Under the pieces are notes generated by a model, which saw nothing but the letters and a program-made list of their open reading frames with translations, was not told the DNA's origin and did no database searches. From Gracilariopsis chorda (taxonomy: Eukaryota; Rhodophyta; Florideophyceae; Gracilariales; Gracilariaceae): a stretch of 64,000 nt of DNA. Made by a program: the position numbers and the translations under genes. The stretch is taken from contig NBIV01000074.1 in the NCBI GenBank assembly GCA_003194525.1, positions 118,876 through 182,875 of the forward strand, in the 5' to 3' direction. Shown here piece after piece: positions 9,777 through 20,022 of the stretch; the stretch's first letter is position 1, and every line of letters begins with the position of its first letter.

Positions 9777-12700
9777 TTATGAACGAGGTTGTATGTGCTC
9801 CGTGCTCGGAGATATCATTCGCCACATTAGTGACCACACCGAGTCCGGTTCACCACTTCCTCCGTCGCTACCCAGCGACTCGCTCGACAGGAGTGCATCC
9901 GGGTCCGCGGAGACGGCCTTCTCGCTTCGAGATGCGTTCAACTCCTCCCTGCTCTGGGGGTGCTCATCCGACGATGCCGTATGAAACGGGACACCGTCCG
10001 ACGCCGGAGCTTCCTTCCGCGATGGCGCGATCGATTCCCGTTCCTCCCCCTCCTTAGGTGAGAGGGCGGTGGGTTCAGGATGAAGGACCTCCGCGGGCGG
10101 AGTAACGGTTAGGCGTTTGGGGTCAAGCGTGCGTTGCACGATACGCGCGGCGCGCCCAACCGGTTGATCGGCAATTGGAAGATCCGAGAGTCCCCGTTTC
10201 GGGTGCGGTAAGACGGGTGGGCGGGACGGAAGCAGATTATCCGTTGGCCGAGTTACGAGGTCATCCTCCGGGATTGTCACGAGCGGTGATGAGCCCTCAG
10301 GGGGCGCAGGCGCGTGGGCTACGCGGTCGCGTGAGACGCGTTCGAACTGGTTATCGATGTCCAGTACGACTGTGTCGTCGGCGACGGAAACCACCCGATA
10401 GGGTCCATTCACTATCGGTGACAACTTGTGGCGCTTCTCCTTTTCGGGATTATAATATTCCTTTCGCAGGAAGACAGAATCCCCTTCCGAGACCTGGGGT
10501 ATCGGGGAACGAATCTTCGCGTCGAAGTTCTGTTTGTATGCCTCCTGGGCTTTTCCCATAGCCTTTCGGGCGGTAGGGACCATGTTCTTCAACCATTCCT
10601 TCCAGGAATCTCGATATAACCTTAGTGAAGGGTACCCCGAGACGTTCGGTTGCGCTTCAATAGCCATGGGTGGTGGAATCCGAGACAGGACCAGCTCAAA
10701 TGGAGCGAGGGTCGTGACCCGGTGTACCTGGGTGTTATACGCGTACGTAATAGCGTCCGTGTACAAGTCCCATTCCATGGGGTGATCCGCGACATACGCG
10801 CGCAGTGCGTTGAGCATAGTACGATTGAATCGTTCCACTTGTCCGTTACACTGCGGGTGGTAGGTGGTAGTAAACATATTCTTGATTCCCAAGATTCTAC
10901 ATACGTCCTGAAAGAACTTTGAGGTGAATTGAGATCCGTTGTCGGAGAGTAGGTGTACCGGCGGGCCGTAAGTAAAGACCCAGTGGGTTACGAACGCACG
11001 CGCAACCACGTCCGCGGTAATCCGTTTAAGCGGTACTGTTCTCACCAACTTTGAGAAGCGGTCAGTAATGACGAGAAGATACTTGTAACCACGTTTGGTT
11101 TTGACAAGCTCGCCCAAGATATCAATAGCGACATATTCGAGTGGCGCCCGTGCCGGGAATAGTGTTAACTTCTTCGAGTACTTCCGAAGTTTCACATTAT
11201 TCTTCGCACATTCCACGCACGAGCGGCGAACTGCATAGCAGTCAAATGCCATAGCAGGCCAATAGAAGTCCCTGCGAAGGGTCAGGTATAGTTTCCTCCC
11301 GCCGGGATGTGCACCCAACTTCGCGTAATGCGATAGATGCAAGACGCGCTGCTGCAGCGTGTGAGGTACAACGATCTGTGGGGCCCGTGTCAGCAACCTG
11401 ACTAGGTAGCCTCGATCGTTCACCGCAAAGGGTATCTGTGCGCCCCCGTTAAGACGGGCACGAATCTGGGCACAGAAAGGATCCTGCTGTTGTTCACGGA
11501 TCATTTCCTCAGGGGATATGGGAACAACCTGGTCATCCGGAGGATCCGTAGGGTTTGCAGCCAGAATATCGTCACAGATGTCATCCCCACTCACGTCTGG
11601 GTCGTCTTCTTCCGTTCCCTCCGGGGATTGTGCCATGAAACATGGTATTTCCAGATCGTCGACCGGTTCGGTTTCCGCTGATGTTCCTAAGCGCGATAGG
11701 GCGTCAGCCTGAGTATTCAGGGATCCCTTCTTGTAGAGGACATCAAATGTAAATTCCGAGAGTCGGAGACGCCAACGCATGAGGCGGCCCGACGGTTCTC
11801 GAATTTCGAGTAGCCAACGGAGAGCCGAGTGATCGGTGTGAACCTTGAAATGGTTACCCATAAGGTATGGGCGAAGCGTTGCCAACGCCCAAACAACAGC
11901 AAGACACTCCTTCTCGGACACCGAGTAGTTGCGCTCGTGAACGTTCAACGAACGTGACCAATATCCGATCGGATGTCTTTCTCCTTCTTCCGTGACTTGA
12001 AACAACGCACAACCCACCTGGTGGGCACTTGAGTCAGTATCCACTTCGAAGGGTAAGTCCGGGTGCGGTAAGGCCAGAACTGGCGGGGACGTTACAGCGT
12101 CGACAAGAGACGAGAATGCTGACGACTCAGCCTCGTCAAAGACGTCCAGTTCGGTGGGTTGTCCTTTCCGGAGGAGTGCGTTAAGCGGTGCTGACAAGTC
12201 GGCGAAGTTCGGGACGAATCGGCGATATACATTGCAAAGTCCTAGGAAGGATCGAAGCTCCGTTTGATTAGTCTGATGTTTCGCCTCTCGAAGTGATTTC
12301 ACTCTTGCTTCATCGATTGAAAGCTGTCCGGGGCGGATGATGTGCCCCAGATATTTTACCGAATCGGCGCAGAACTCACACTTTCCCAGCTTCAGGGTGA
12401 TGCCTGCGTTGCGGAGCACTGTCAAGACTTCCCGGACATGGGACAGGTGATCGTCCAAGTTATTGGAGAACACTATAATGTCGTCCAAGTATACCAGACA
12501 GCTGGTCCATTTGAACCTCGCCAAGAGGATATCGATTGCCCGTTGGAATGTAGCTGGGGCATTCGTTAGTCCAAACGGCATTCGCTTAAAGCGATATAGT
12601 CCTTGATGGCACACAAACGCGGTCTTATCACGATCTTCTTTCCTAATAGGGACCTGCCAGTATCCCGAATTGGCATCGAGGGTAGTGAACACCGTTGCGC

Positions 12701-14192
12701 TCCCCAGGGAGTCAATGTACTCGTCCATTCGTGGAATCGGATAGACGTCCTTGACAGTAACCGCATTCAGGCGGCGGTAATCCACACAGAAACGCCATGA
12801 TCCATCGGCTTTCGGAACAAGGACAACAGGAGAAGCCCAAGGGGATTGTGCTGCTTCGATAACTCCAGCTCGCAGCATCTTCTCCACCTGAGATTTCTCT
12901 TCCCCCCTTGCTTTAGGGCCTGCCCGATACGGGTGCTGTGCAATAGGCCGTGTATCCGGCAACAAATCAATCCGATGTTCGGTTACCCCTATCGTCCCCA
13001 GGGAACCGTCCCACATGGCGGTAAAGTCCCTGAGCATGTCACGAAACTTCTCACGATGAGATTCATTAATGTGATCCAGGTCCAACTTATCCAAAGCCTG
13101 TTCTGGGTCTAACGCAGTATCTGCCGATGCTGAAGTCGTGCTCTTCTGAGCTTCTTCGACAGTCGAATCTGAACTTTCCCGGGCGGAATCCAACGGAACG
13201 AACGGGACCTCCTCCCCCTCCTTAGGGTCTTGTATTCCGAGAACGTCGGATATCGGAATCTTTGTAGGAAGGATAGCCAACGGATGCGGAAGCATGTTGC
13301 CCAGGACCTGGTTTTTAACCAACCACTGAGTGGTAGTTCCGAGGTTAGCAACGAGAACCTTAAAGGGTTTGTCCGGCTCGACGGATACGATCCCATTTGC
13401 TAATGCGAGACGGCGCTGTTCGTAGAGCGAGGGGAGCGGTTGAACAACCTGCAACCCGTGGTGTTTGGATGTTACTGAGACCCACACCTGAGATTCCTTC
13501 GGGATCGAAACTGGTTCCGCGACGCGAATCTTCGTAGATGCTCGATCCACATTGGACGCTTCCTGAGCAGCAGGTAAAGGTACCCGTTTACGGGAGGCGT
13601 GTCGCAAGGGCTTCCGTACAATCGGGATGGTCGAACCGTTGGCCAATTCTACGGATCTGGAGCGAGGGCGGATAGCTTCCACGAAGCGGTCACAGAAATC
13701 ACAACCGAGGATGACCGGTGCAGCAAGAGAATCGCATACGATGAAGTCCAACTTCACCACGTAGGTGCCTAGTCTGAGTACCAGAGGAATTGTTCCAAGA
13801 GTCTGGAGCGGGTTGTTATTAGCGTCCGCCAGATCCAGACTTGGACCAATGCGAATGCATTTCCGCATGGCGGGTGGAATAATCCCGATATTGATCAGGT
13901 TCGGAGCGGCACCTGTATCCAGGACAGATAACTGACGAACCATGAACTGGTTAGAGAGACCGAGGTCACTATAAACTTTATAGTTCCTCTTGGCCATTAC
14001 CAAAACTCGATCCGGGATGCGGAGGTTACGGGACCGTATCCACGGACGACGCAGAGCCACTAAGTGGTCCGAGCTCACGTCTTCTTGAGCCAGTTTCCTC
14101 GTAAGGATTTTGGCAGGGGAGCGAAGCGGTGGCGCCTCAGGCGTCTTCAACTTCGGCTTGGAAGACACCCCTCCCGTGGGGGAGACTCCCAA
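9777..14192 (-). CDS. pol: Element A pol polyprotein (protease, RT, RNase H, integrase)
   Basis: One open frame of 1471 codons. The domains, in order, are aspartic protease with LDTGA at residues 91-95; reverse transcriptase with WRFCVDYRRLN and the catalytic YLDD at 568-571; RNase H with VDTDSSA and a YSVSEKECLAVV block; the integrase zinc finger ending CVECAKN; the integrase core with YVAIDILGE, LLSDNGSQF and YHPQCNGQVE, so all three acidic residues are present; and a GPY-type C-terminal module (NGPYRVVSVADDTVVLDI). A Pro/Ser/Glu-rich tail of about 160 residues follows, without a chromodomain. The frame begins at a TTG, not an ATG, two bases after the gag stop and in the -1 frame, so it is most likely made as a gag-pol fusion by frameshifting. 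No interruption is visible. Confidence 0.95.
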   Translation of the reverse strand: MGVSPTGGVSSKPKLKTPEAPPLRSPAKILTRKLAQEDVSSDHLVALRRPWIRSRNLRIPDRVLVMAKRNYKVYSDLGLSNQFMVRQLSVLDTGAAPNLINIGIIPPAMRKCIRIGPSLDLADANNNPLQTLGTIPLVLRLGTYVVKLDFIVCDSLAAPVILGCDFCDRFVEAIRPRSRSVELANGSTIPIVRKPLRHASRKRVPLPAAQEASNVDRASTKIRVAEPVSIPKESQVWVSVTSKHHGLQVVQPLPSLYEQRRLALANGIVSVEPDKPFKVLVANLGTTTQWLVKNQVLGNMLPHPLAILPTKIPISDVLGIQDPKEGEEVPFVPLDSARESSDSTVEEAQKSTTSASADTALDPEQALDKLDLDHINESHREKFRDMLRDFTAMWDGSLGTIGVTEHRIDLLPDTRPIAQHPYRAGPKARGEEKSQVEKMLRAGVIEAAQSPWASPVVLVPKADGSWRFCVDYRRLNAVTVKDVYPIPRMDEYIDSLGSATVFTTLDANSGYWQVPIRKEDRDKTAFVCHQGLYRFKRMPFGLTNAPATFQRAIDILLARFKWTSCLVYLDDIIVFSNNLDDHLSHVREVLTVLRNAGITLKLGKCEFCADSVKYLGHIIRPGQLSIDEARVKSLREAKHQTNQTELRSFLGLCNVYRRFVPNFADLSAPLNALLRKGQPTELDVFDEAESSAFSSLVDAVTSPPVLALPHPDLPFEVDTDSSAHQVGCALFQVTEEGERHPIGYWSRSLNVHERNYSVSEKECLAVVWALATLRPYLMGNHFKVHTDHSALRWLLEIREPSGRLMRWRLRLSEFTFDVLYKKGSLNTQADALSRLGTSAETEPVDDLEIPCFMAQSPEGTEEDDPDVSGDDICDDILAANPTDPPDDQVVPISPEEMIREQQQDPFCAQIRARLNGGAQIPFAVNDRGYLVRLLTRAPQIVVPHTLQQRVLHLSHYAKLGAHPGGRKLYLTLRRDFYWPAMAFDCYAVRRSCVECAKNNVKLRKYSKKLTLFPARAPLEYVAIDILGELVKTKRGYKYLLVITDRFSKLVRTVPLKRITADVVARAFVTHWVFTYGPPVHLLSDNGSQFTSKFFQDVCRILGIKNMFTTTYHPQCNGQVERFNRTMLNALRAYVADHPMEWDLYTDAITYAYNTQVHRVTTLAPFELVLSRIPPPMAIEAQPNVSGYPSLRLYRDSWKEWLKNMVPTARKAMGKAQEAYKQNFDAKIRSPIPQVSEGDSVFLRKEYYNPEKEKRHKLSPIVNGPYRVVSVADDTVVLDIDNQFERVSRDRVAHAPAPPEGSSPLVTIPEDDLVTRPTDNLLPSRPPVLPHPKRGLSDLPIADQPVGRAARIVQRTLDPKRLTVTPPAEVLHPEPTALSPKEGEERESIAPSRKEAPASDGVPFHTASSDEHPQSREELNASRSEKAVSADPDALLSSESLGSDGGSGEPDSVWSLMWRMISPSTEHIQPRS

Positions 14193-14194
14193 GA

Positions 14195-16237
14195 TTAGTT
14201 TTTCGGGACCGAATCGACCGCTGGGTGCGGCTGAGCCCGTTCCGAAAGGTTAGGGTTGTTACCGTTCGCGGTTTTCGCGGCTTCTCGAGCTTGAGCATTG
14301 TGGACCGCAGCCTTTGCGTCTTCATACGAATTACTCGGGACACGAGCCTTATGCTCCGGTGGGAGATTCTCATAATTTCCCACGATCTTCCACATCTCGC
14401 GAATGGGGAGGGTACACTGCGACGCAGTATGACCTTCAAGGTAACAAATGTAGCAAATCAGCGGGGCTGAACGTGTTCCGGTGGCGTGGGACATCATTCC
14501 GCGGTGCTGAGGGTGTTGTGGTTGGAATGCTAGTTGCTTCGGGTTGGACCATCCCGGGCGGGAGTGTCTTGTGGCGCTCGACGCGTAGGCTAGCGGGGCT
14601 GGGGGAACCCGACCGGGGTTTGCGTAAAAGGCCGGATCTACCACGGGTGGTGTAACCGTGGACGGCAGTTCCGAGGTTGCCAACGACTGTTCAAGACTGC
14701 CAAGATACTGGATGTTATCCGCAAATCCGGAAGGTGGTCCCGGGTTAGGGAGAGATGCCGAGGAAGCCTCGTTCTCGACGAAGAGAGCCTTCGACGACCG
14801 ACGCCTCGGGTCTCTCGCTCTGAGGGTGTCACCCTCAGCCTGCGCGTACTGGACCAGTTCCAGATACGTCGCCTTGCGCTTCTCTTCCCTGTAGCGGGAC
14901 ACCAGTGCCCTGATACCAGGATCTAAACCATCCACCAGCATGGAGCAACGCTCAAAAGCGGTAAACACATTTCCACAACGATGAAACGCTTTATTCAAGC
15001 GAGTTGAATACGACGTTTCCGTTTCACCAGGCTTCTGTTTCGTATCGCGAACCGCCACGATGGCTTGACTGATTGCAGTTCCCGTCGCGTACGACCTGAG
15101 CAGGTAGTGTACAGCCTCGGGCCAGCACGTAACACCTCCTTCTGAGGCCCTGGACGAACCCCTGACCGAGTTGTACTGATCTTCAGCCATTCCTGAAAGA
15201 AAGTAGGGCAACGCAACGTATGCCTGCGCCTCACTCATTTCGAGTACGTCTGCTTCCTGCACAAAGCGGGCCAGAAAATCCAACACGAGGATCGGATCTT
15301 CACCGGAGAACTTCTGCTTAAGCATCGTCACATTCATACGACGTATGAGATCCTTCACCCGACCGGTGTCTCTCGAACTTCGAGTGCCCGAAGAGTCTTC
15401 CAATCGGTAATAACGATAGGACAACAGCTTCCTGTAAAGGGGATTCGTCGGTTTCAATTCCTTCAAGCCGAAATGACGGCGACCTTTCTCCCGCGCACGG
15501 ATTGCTCCATGGGAGGTGTAGGTAGCCCTCGAACTAGGTTCTTCTCCGCGACGGCGGCCTCTCCCTTCACGCGATGATCTCGAAGACGAGCTACTCGAAC
15601 TTGTTTCCGAGTCGGAACTTGGCGAAACTTCATAACGATGAACTCTCTTTCCAGGGTGACGGGGGAGGTGACTGGAGCGGTGTTGGGTTGAGATGACCTT
15701 CACTTCCTCCTGTCTCGGAGCGTTCAGGTCTTCTCTGAGCAACGCTTCCAGCGTGTCCATACGTCCGGTTACCCGCATCATATGGGTTTTAACTTCCTCC
15801 ACGAACTCCCGATATCCTTCTACGAAGGCAGCCGGAGTACCCAGACACTCCAGAATGGAATTCACATCAGCTCTCAGGAGACGAATATCTCCCGAGTAAT
15901 CCCGAGCCAGGGAGTCACTCCATCGCCGTTCCAACTCGGTAACTTGCTGCGAGAGGGAGGCGTGGGCCACATTGGCAATGTCGATTCTCGACTCGAGGAG
16001 ATGGTACTTAGGCGACCCGGGTCTCGGGGGGACAGCCGACGGCGTTTCGACCACCGGAGGTGGCGTAGTGGCCACAGCTGTCACGGCTCGAGGCACCGAG
16101 GTTGCCGATGGGATTCCTTGGGATTCCAGACCGACGGCATTGGTAAGTAGTTGTTCCGGAACGGACCTTCGTGATCTCGCCGCTGCGGCGTTCCGTTGCG
16201 GACCATTCCTGGGGGAACTCGGAGCTGTGGGTAGCAT
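14195..16237 (-). CDS. gag: Element A gag polyprotein
   Basis: The ATG at 16237 starts 680 codons ending TAA at 14195. Residues 80-175 are predicted helical. A Ser-rich low-complexity run (about 205-220) and an Arg-rich patch (about 222-232) follow. The capsid-like part contains KFSGEDPILVLDFLARF and a retrotransposon gag pattern around residues 310-470. A CCHC zinc knuckle CYICYLEGHTASQC lies at about 595-608. It forms the particle and binds the RNA. The gene starts 150 bases inside the element after the primer binding site. The last codons AAA AAC TAA form the likely frameshift site into pol. At 680 aa it is long for a gypsy gag, owing to the N-terminal and Ser-rich regions. Confidence 0.93.
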   Translation of the reverse strand: MLPTAPSSPRNGPQRNAAAARSRRSVPEQLLTNAVGLESQGIPSATSVPRAVTAVATTPPPVVETPSAVPPRPGSPKYHLLESRIDIANVAHASLSQQVTELERRWSDSLARDYSGDIRLLRADVNSILECLGTPAAFVEGYREFVEEVKTHMMRVTGRMDTLEALLREDLNAPRQEEVKVISTQHRSSHLPRHPGKRVHRYEVSPSSDSETSSSSSSSRSSREGRGRRRGEEPSSRATYTSHGAIRAREKGRRHFGLKELKPTNPLYRKLLSYRYYRLEDSSGTRSSRDTGRVKDLIRRMNVTMLKQKFSGEDPILVLDFLARFVQEADVLEMSEAQAYVALPYFLSGMAEDQYNSVRGSSRASEGGVTCWPEAVHYLLRSYATGTAISQAIVAVRDTKQKPGETETSYSTRLNKAFHRCGNVFTAFERCSMLVDGLDPGIRALVSRYREEKRKATYLELVQYAQAEGDTLRARDPRRRSSKALFVENEASSASLPNPGPPSGFADNIQYLGSLEQSLATSELPSTVTPPVVDPAFYANPGRVPPAPLAYASSATRHSRPGWSNPKQLAFQPQHPQHRGMMSHATGTRSAPLICYICYLEGHTASQCTLPIREMWKIVGNYENLPPEHKARVPSNSYEDAKAAVHNAQAREAAKTANGNNPNLSERAQPHPAVDSVPKN
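14198..14204 (-). promoter_or_regulatory. Probable -1 frameshift site, gag to pol, element A
   Basis: The element strand reads G AAA AAC directly before the gag stop TAA. A -1 slip continues as CTA ATC TTG into the pol frame, which is open from there. The first base is G, not A, so the heptamer is not perfectly canonical. A short stem CTCCC/GGGAG lies about 13 bases downstream. The arrangement is the same as in element B, where the heptamer is canonical. Confidence 0.65.
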
Positions 16238-16386
16238 ACTGCAGATAGCCGTCCACGGCTTACTTCACCAGTCCCACGGCTTGGGAATCTCAACGAATGA
16301 GCAAAAAGGGATAAAAGGGAAAAGGGGAAGCGGACTTCCGACAGGCCGGATTGAAAGCCAAACCCGTTCTAGGTCGGGAGACCACT
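16238..16386 (-). other. Element A leader with candidate primer binding site
   Basis: Two bases after the 5' LTR the element strand reads TGGTCTCCCGACC (16384-16372), a tract beginning TGG as expected for pairing with the CCA end of a tRNA. I cannot name the tRNA. It differs from the TGGTAGCAT-type sites of the other elements here. The remaining 130 bases are untranslated leader before the gag ATG. Confidence 0.6.
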
Positions 16387-17300
16387 TGTGGTGCAATCCC
16401 GGTGTGGGAAAGGCACCCAAGGCAGCTCGAAGCCTTGCTCTCTTGGAGAGGTAGGCCCAGCTGGGTAGAGCCCTCCGTGTCCCGTATGACGGGTGTAACT
16501 CCGTCGGGAGCCTGGATGTACCTCGGAGGTTTAGGGGTTAGAACGGGTCGGAACCACGGCTGGTCCGGAAGTAGCCTGCGAACAGTGGAACAAAAGAGGA
16601 AAAGGGACCACCCGACGGGGGCGTGCGGAAAGCGGGAACAGACCCCGGAGGGGGGGTGCCGATACACACACACGAACACGCACCGCGCGGCGGTTAGGGG
16701 ATATGAGGGGAAGGGATGGTCTCACGGTCTCACGACACACGTCGGTAATATCAATACCCAAAACTGGGGCGGAGATAGGGCCTGTACGGGCGGTCACACG
16801 ACAACAACGAATACCACGAGTGGTCACAACCCACTGGGTACGACGAGCACGGTCTCCTCGGTGGTGCGAGTCGGGTGAAACTATCGGGCAAGCGGTGTAC
16901 CTCCGCGAGGAGTTAGACACTTCGCATGGCGAATAGAGTCAGAGCCGAACTCTTGTTACTTTTCTTGGTGAGCTCGCCGCCGTGCGGCCGACGCTCAAGT
17001 ACTAGCTCAGTGCAGTACAGTAGGTAGTGCACTAGCCTAAGTAAAATTAACCCCTAAACTATACTAAAATAAGTAGCCGTTTTGGGCCTCCTGGCCGGGG
17101 CTGTAGCCACGTGTCCACCACCCTTGCCAGGCAAGTACCACAAAATATGAATGTTCCCATAACCACCCTGGGTAACCCGACCGCTAATTAGCCCGGTAAA
17201 CGGGGGCTAAAATTCATGCATCCCGCTTCATCGCTCGCACCGAGTACACCTCAGATATGAGTTTCACCATCGCCCGTACGCGGGAATGTATTGCACTACA
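16387..17300 (-). repeat. Element A 5' LTR (in element orientation)
   Basis: 914 bp, matching 5849-6762 except for about one base. It holds the promoter for the genomic RNA reading toward lower coordinates; I could not place a convincing TATA box for it. It is followed by the TGTAT duplication at 17301-17305. Confidence 0.96.
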
Positions 17301-17305
17301 TGTAT
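17301..17305. repeat. Target-site duplication TGTAT, right copy of element A
   Basis: Identical to 5844-5848 and adjacent to the LTR end. Confidence 0.95.
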
Positions 17306-19749
17306 CTCCTGGATGAAAGCCAAATACGGCGGAATCAGAAAGGACAAAGCAAAGGGGCAGTACAGAGTGGTTACTGCGATGAAAACGAGAAGACACAAAT
17401 GTTCATGACACTGCCAACATCATATATGGCCGAAGCTGGAACGATGTCTTGGTTATGAAGACAGATAAGCGGTCACAGAGTCTTATGACAGGAATTTCGA
17501 CTGGTTTGGCGCGTGAGATTTGTGGGTGAAAGGTGCCTGACGGGAAAAGGAACAAAGATTCACAGTTTTTTCAAGTAAGTGTATGATGCTACATCTACTG
17601 GTAGTACGCCTCATGTTATTTCATGTTCTCAGTCTCCACCAATCATGTGACATAATTTTGAGCAATATTTTCTCCCTCTCTGCTAGTAATATTCGAGGCA
17701 ACTAATACGATATGGGCGATGAGCACTGAAGAATAGCACTCGTTTCTATCTCTTAGCAGTGCATTTTCTTGAAATTTTGCTCGTTGAATTGTTGATGCTG
17801 TCCTGCGTACATCACTGGCACGCAATTATACCCGATAGTCAGAAACCAAGAGGCATGTGTCGCATTTCCGAATAATGAATAACCATATTTTGAGATATCC
17901 ATCGGTTATCGATTGTTTTTCATGGATACCTTCGACATGATCGTACCAAATGCTTGCCATTTACAAATGTAAAACTTCTTTAACAGGCAAAGGAAGCGTT
18001 ACCACTCATATCGAATATCAGATTCTTGATTAAAAGTTCTATGAAGTTCTTATGGATATTGGATTCATGCATCACAATTTGGCAGTACCACTGGGCTTTT
18101 TGTAGGTGAACGACACGTGATATGAACCTGCTGCTCTACTGAACTATAAGACAGACGTGAGATCTTGAATCTCCTTCTGCATTAATATCTCGAAATAGTA
18201 GCCGCTGTACAAGAGAAAGAGACGCGCAAACATGAACGATGGGATTTAGTGTTCTTTGCGTCGAATCGCTGTAGTTGTTGTAAACAAGAGTGGAAGAGAT
18301 CGATCTTGCTTCATATACATATCAAAATGTGAACTTTACGCGGATGATTTAAGGAAACACATTGTGTTCTGGAGAGGAGAGAAAACATGCAACACATGAT
18401 TCTCAAGTTCTGTGTAGCAAGCATGCAGAATAACCTCACGCGACTACTCACTCGGGCGTTCCTGACTGCATCTTTAACCATATGTCATTGGAAGTATTCC
18501 AATCTTTGGGAACTGCACTGGAACATTTTTAAAGGGTGTTCAACTTGGAACAAATCAAATATCTCTGCTTCTTTGCACGTTCCGCACGGTTCTCTTTACG
18601 TCTCTGTAAAGGACCCTGGAGCAAAGGCCTACCTTCTGTTGAACTGCTATGACCTGTTTCAATCTCGTCATATATACCGGTCCTAAACCCCAACCTAGAC
18701 GTATCTGTGGACCTCCGAACCGTTCGTCTACCTCTCGAAACCTTCGTTCAGCGTTTTCGCTTCGGATTCTAATGTGATCCATGGAGTTTGTGGAGTCTGC
18801 AACTGTTTTTCATGGCCTGTTTAATATGTTTATCGTGATAAGAATAAAATCTACAGTCCTATGAACAGAACACTCTGACGTAATTACTTCCGTGTTATGG
18901 GGTTCACTATCTGCAACGTCTTCAGAATTGCGCTTTGCACTTCGGTACCAAAGCACGGTCTAGTCAGATTTAGATATCTTACAGTGTTTTCGAACACCAC
19001 GATCGGTCGCATTACTTTGATCTTTATCAGCTCTTCGCCTCCAAATCACGGCGTATTCAGAAGAAACTAATGAACAATGAGCTGGATATGTTACCTCAAT
19101 GGCTCCACTACCATAAATTTCTTTACCGTGTTGGAAAGCTTGATTTTTTGGTGACGCATAACCTGAATATTTGTGTCAGAATCGCGCTCATCTGAAAACA
19201 AACCAGTTATACTAAATAGAAGAACTGGAATTGGAAGTGATTTGAGGCTCCCGTATAGGCTTGCGTTACCCTACCTTCCAACTCTCATTCTTTTTGCCTT
19301 AGTCCTGTTCACATTCACTTTTGCGACCTCTTAAGAAGGCTTTTATTCCATAGCTTCATTAGAAGTTTGTTTTTCTAGCAAATTAATTTCTTCTCAGCTC
19401 CATTTAATCTATCTTTCGGTTGACCAAATTTGCCTCGAAGGCTGCATGAGCGATCCACAGATGTTTCGTCACCTTCACGTCTAATTACTTGCTAGTCATC
19501 TGCTTCATTGTCCGTATCGGCTCTGTCTGAAATGCAAATATTCTGCTAGAAAAATGATTCTTCATTTGCTGAAGGCTAAATCGAGCATGGCACTGTTGGA
19601 ACAGAATAGAAGCCTCAAATACCACCTCAATGAACCTCATGAGCCGTCTAGGGTATGTCTCGTAATGTACGGTAGACGACATATCCTCTCTGCTCCATAG
19701 AAACTTGCAGCGTTGTGAATTGTGATCAAGAGCTTCAGATGTTCTTCAA
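17306..19749. other. Intergenic AT-rich DNA, no gene recognised
   Basis: Only short frames occur (18387-18686 plus, 18555-18782 minus). None has recognisable motifs, and both strands carry frequent stops. It separates two young insertions and may be decayed repeat or untranslated host DNA. Confidence 0.6.
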
Positions 19750-19754
19750 CATAC

Positions 19755-19976
19755 TGTAAGAAGGTATCTTCCTACGCACTACTTGGCACCCATTAAGGTT
19801 TATGAATTTCAAACGACCATTAATGAGCAATAGTACATCTACATTCATCAACTATTGCTCAGGGCGTATTAGTATTTAAGCGTTCTTCTTTCCCATACAA
19901 GTAAAGAAAGAGGACATCCGAAGAGATTGTCATTGTGTTTATCGTTTTTCGAACTACAGAGTCCTGCACTCTTACA
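19755..19976 (+). repeat. Element B 5' LTR
   Basis: Starts TGTAAGAAGG and ends CTCTTACA, giving the terminal inverted repeat TGTAAG/CTTACA. Preceded by CATAC. Confidence 0.96.
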
Positions 19977-19978
19977 AT

Positions 19979-19990
19979 TGGTAGCATTCG
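19979..19990 (+). other. Element B primer binding site
   Basis: TGGTAGCATTCG begins two bases after the LTR. The first seven bases equal the start of the initiator-methionine tRNA site used by yeast Ty1. Close variants occur at 30534, 50631 and, on the minus strand, 56733. Confidence 0.7.
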
Positions 19991-20022
19991 CTTTCGGTTT
20001 CGGAACAATATACGCTCCTTCC

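Larger units (their letters stand above)
5849..17300 (-). mobile_element. Element A: complete young Ty3/gypsy retrotransposon, 11,452 bp
   Basis: Two 914 bp LTRs (5849-6762 and 16387-17300) begin TG and end CA, have no indel between them, and differ at about one base (near 6062/16600). They are flanked by TGTAT duplications. Read on the minus strand the order is LTR, primer binding site, gag, pol (protease, RT, RNase H, integrase), a separate chromodomain ORF, a long ORF on the opposite strand, polypurine tract, LTR. Near-identical LTRs mean a very recent insertion, and gag and pol are uninterrupted, so it may still be active. Parts of other family members occur at 1-580 and 60897-64000. Confidence 0.96.

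Noticed and set aside
16360-16384. tRNA-like 3' end next to the element A LTR
   Set aside because: Only the CCA-proximal part is tRNA-like; no full cloverleaf is present, so it is called a primer binding site.
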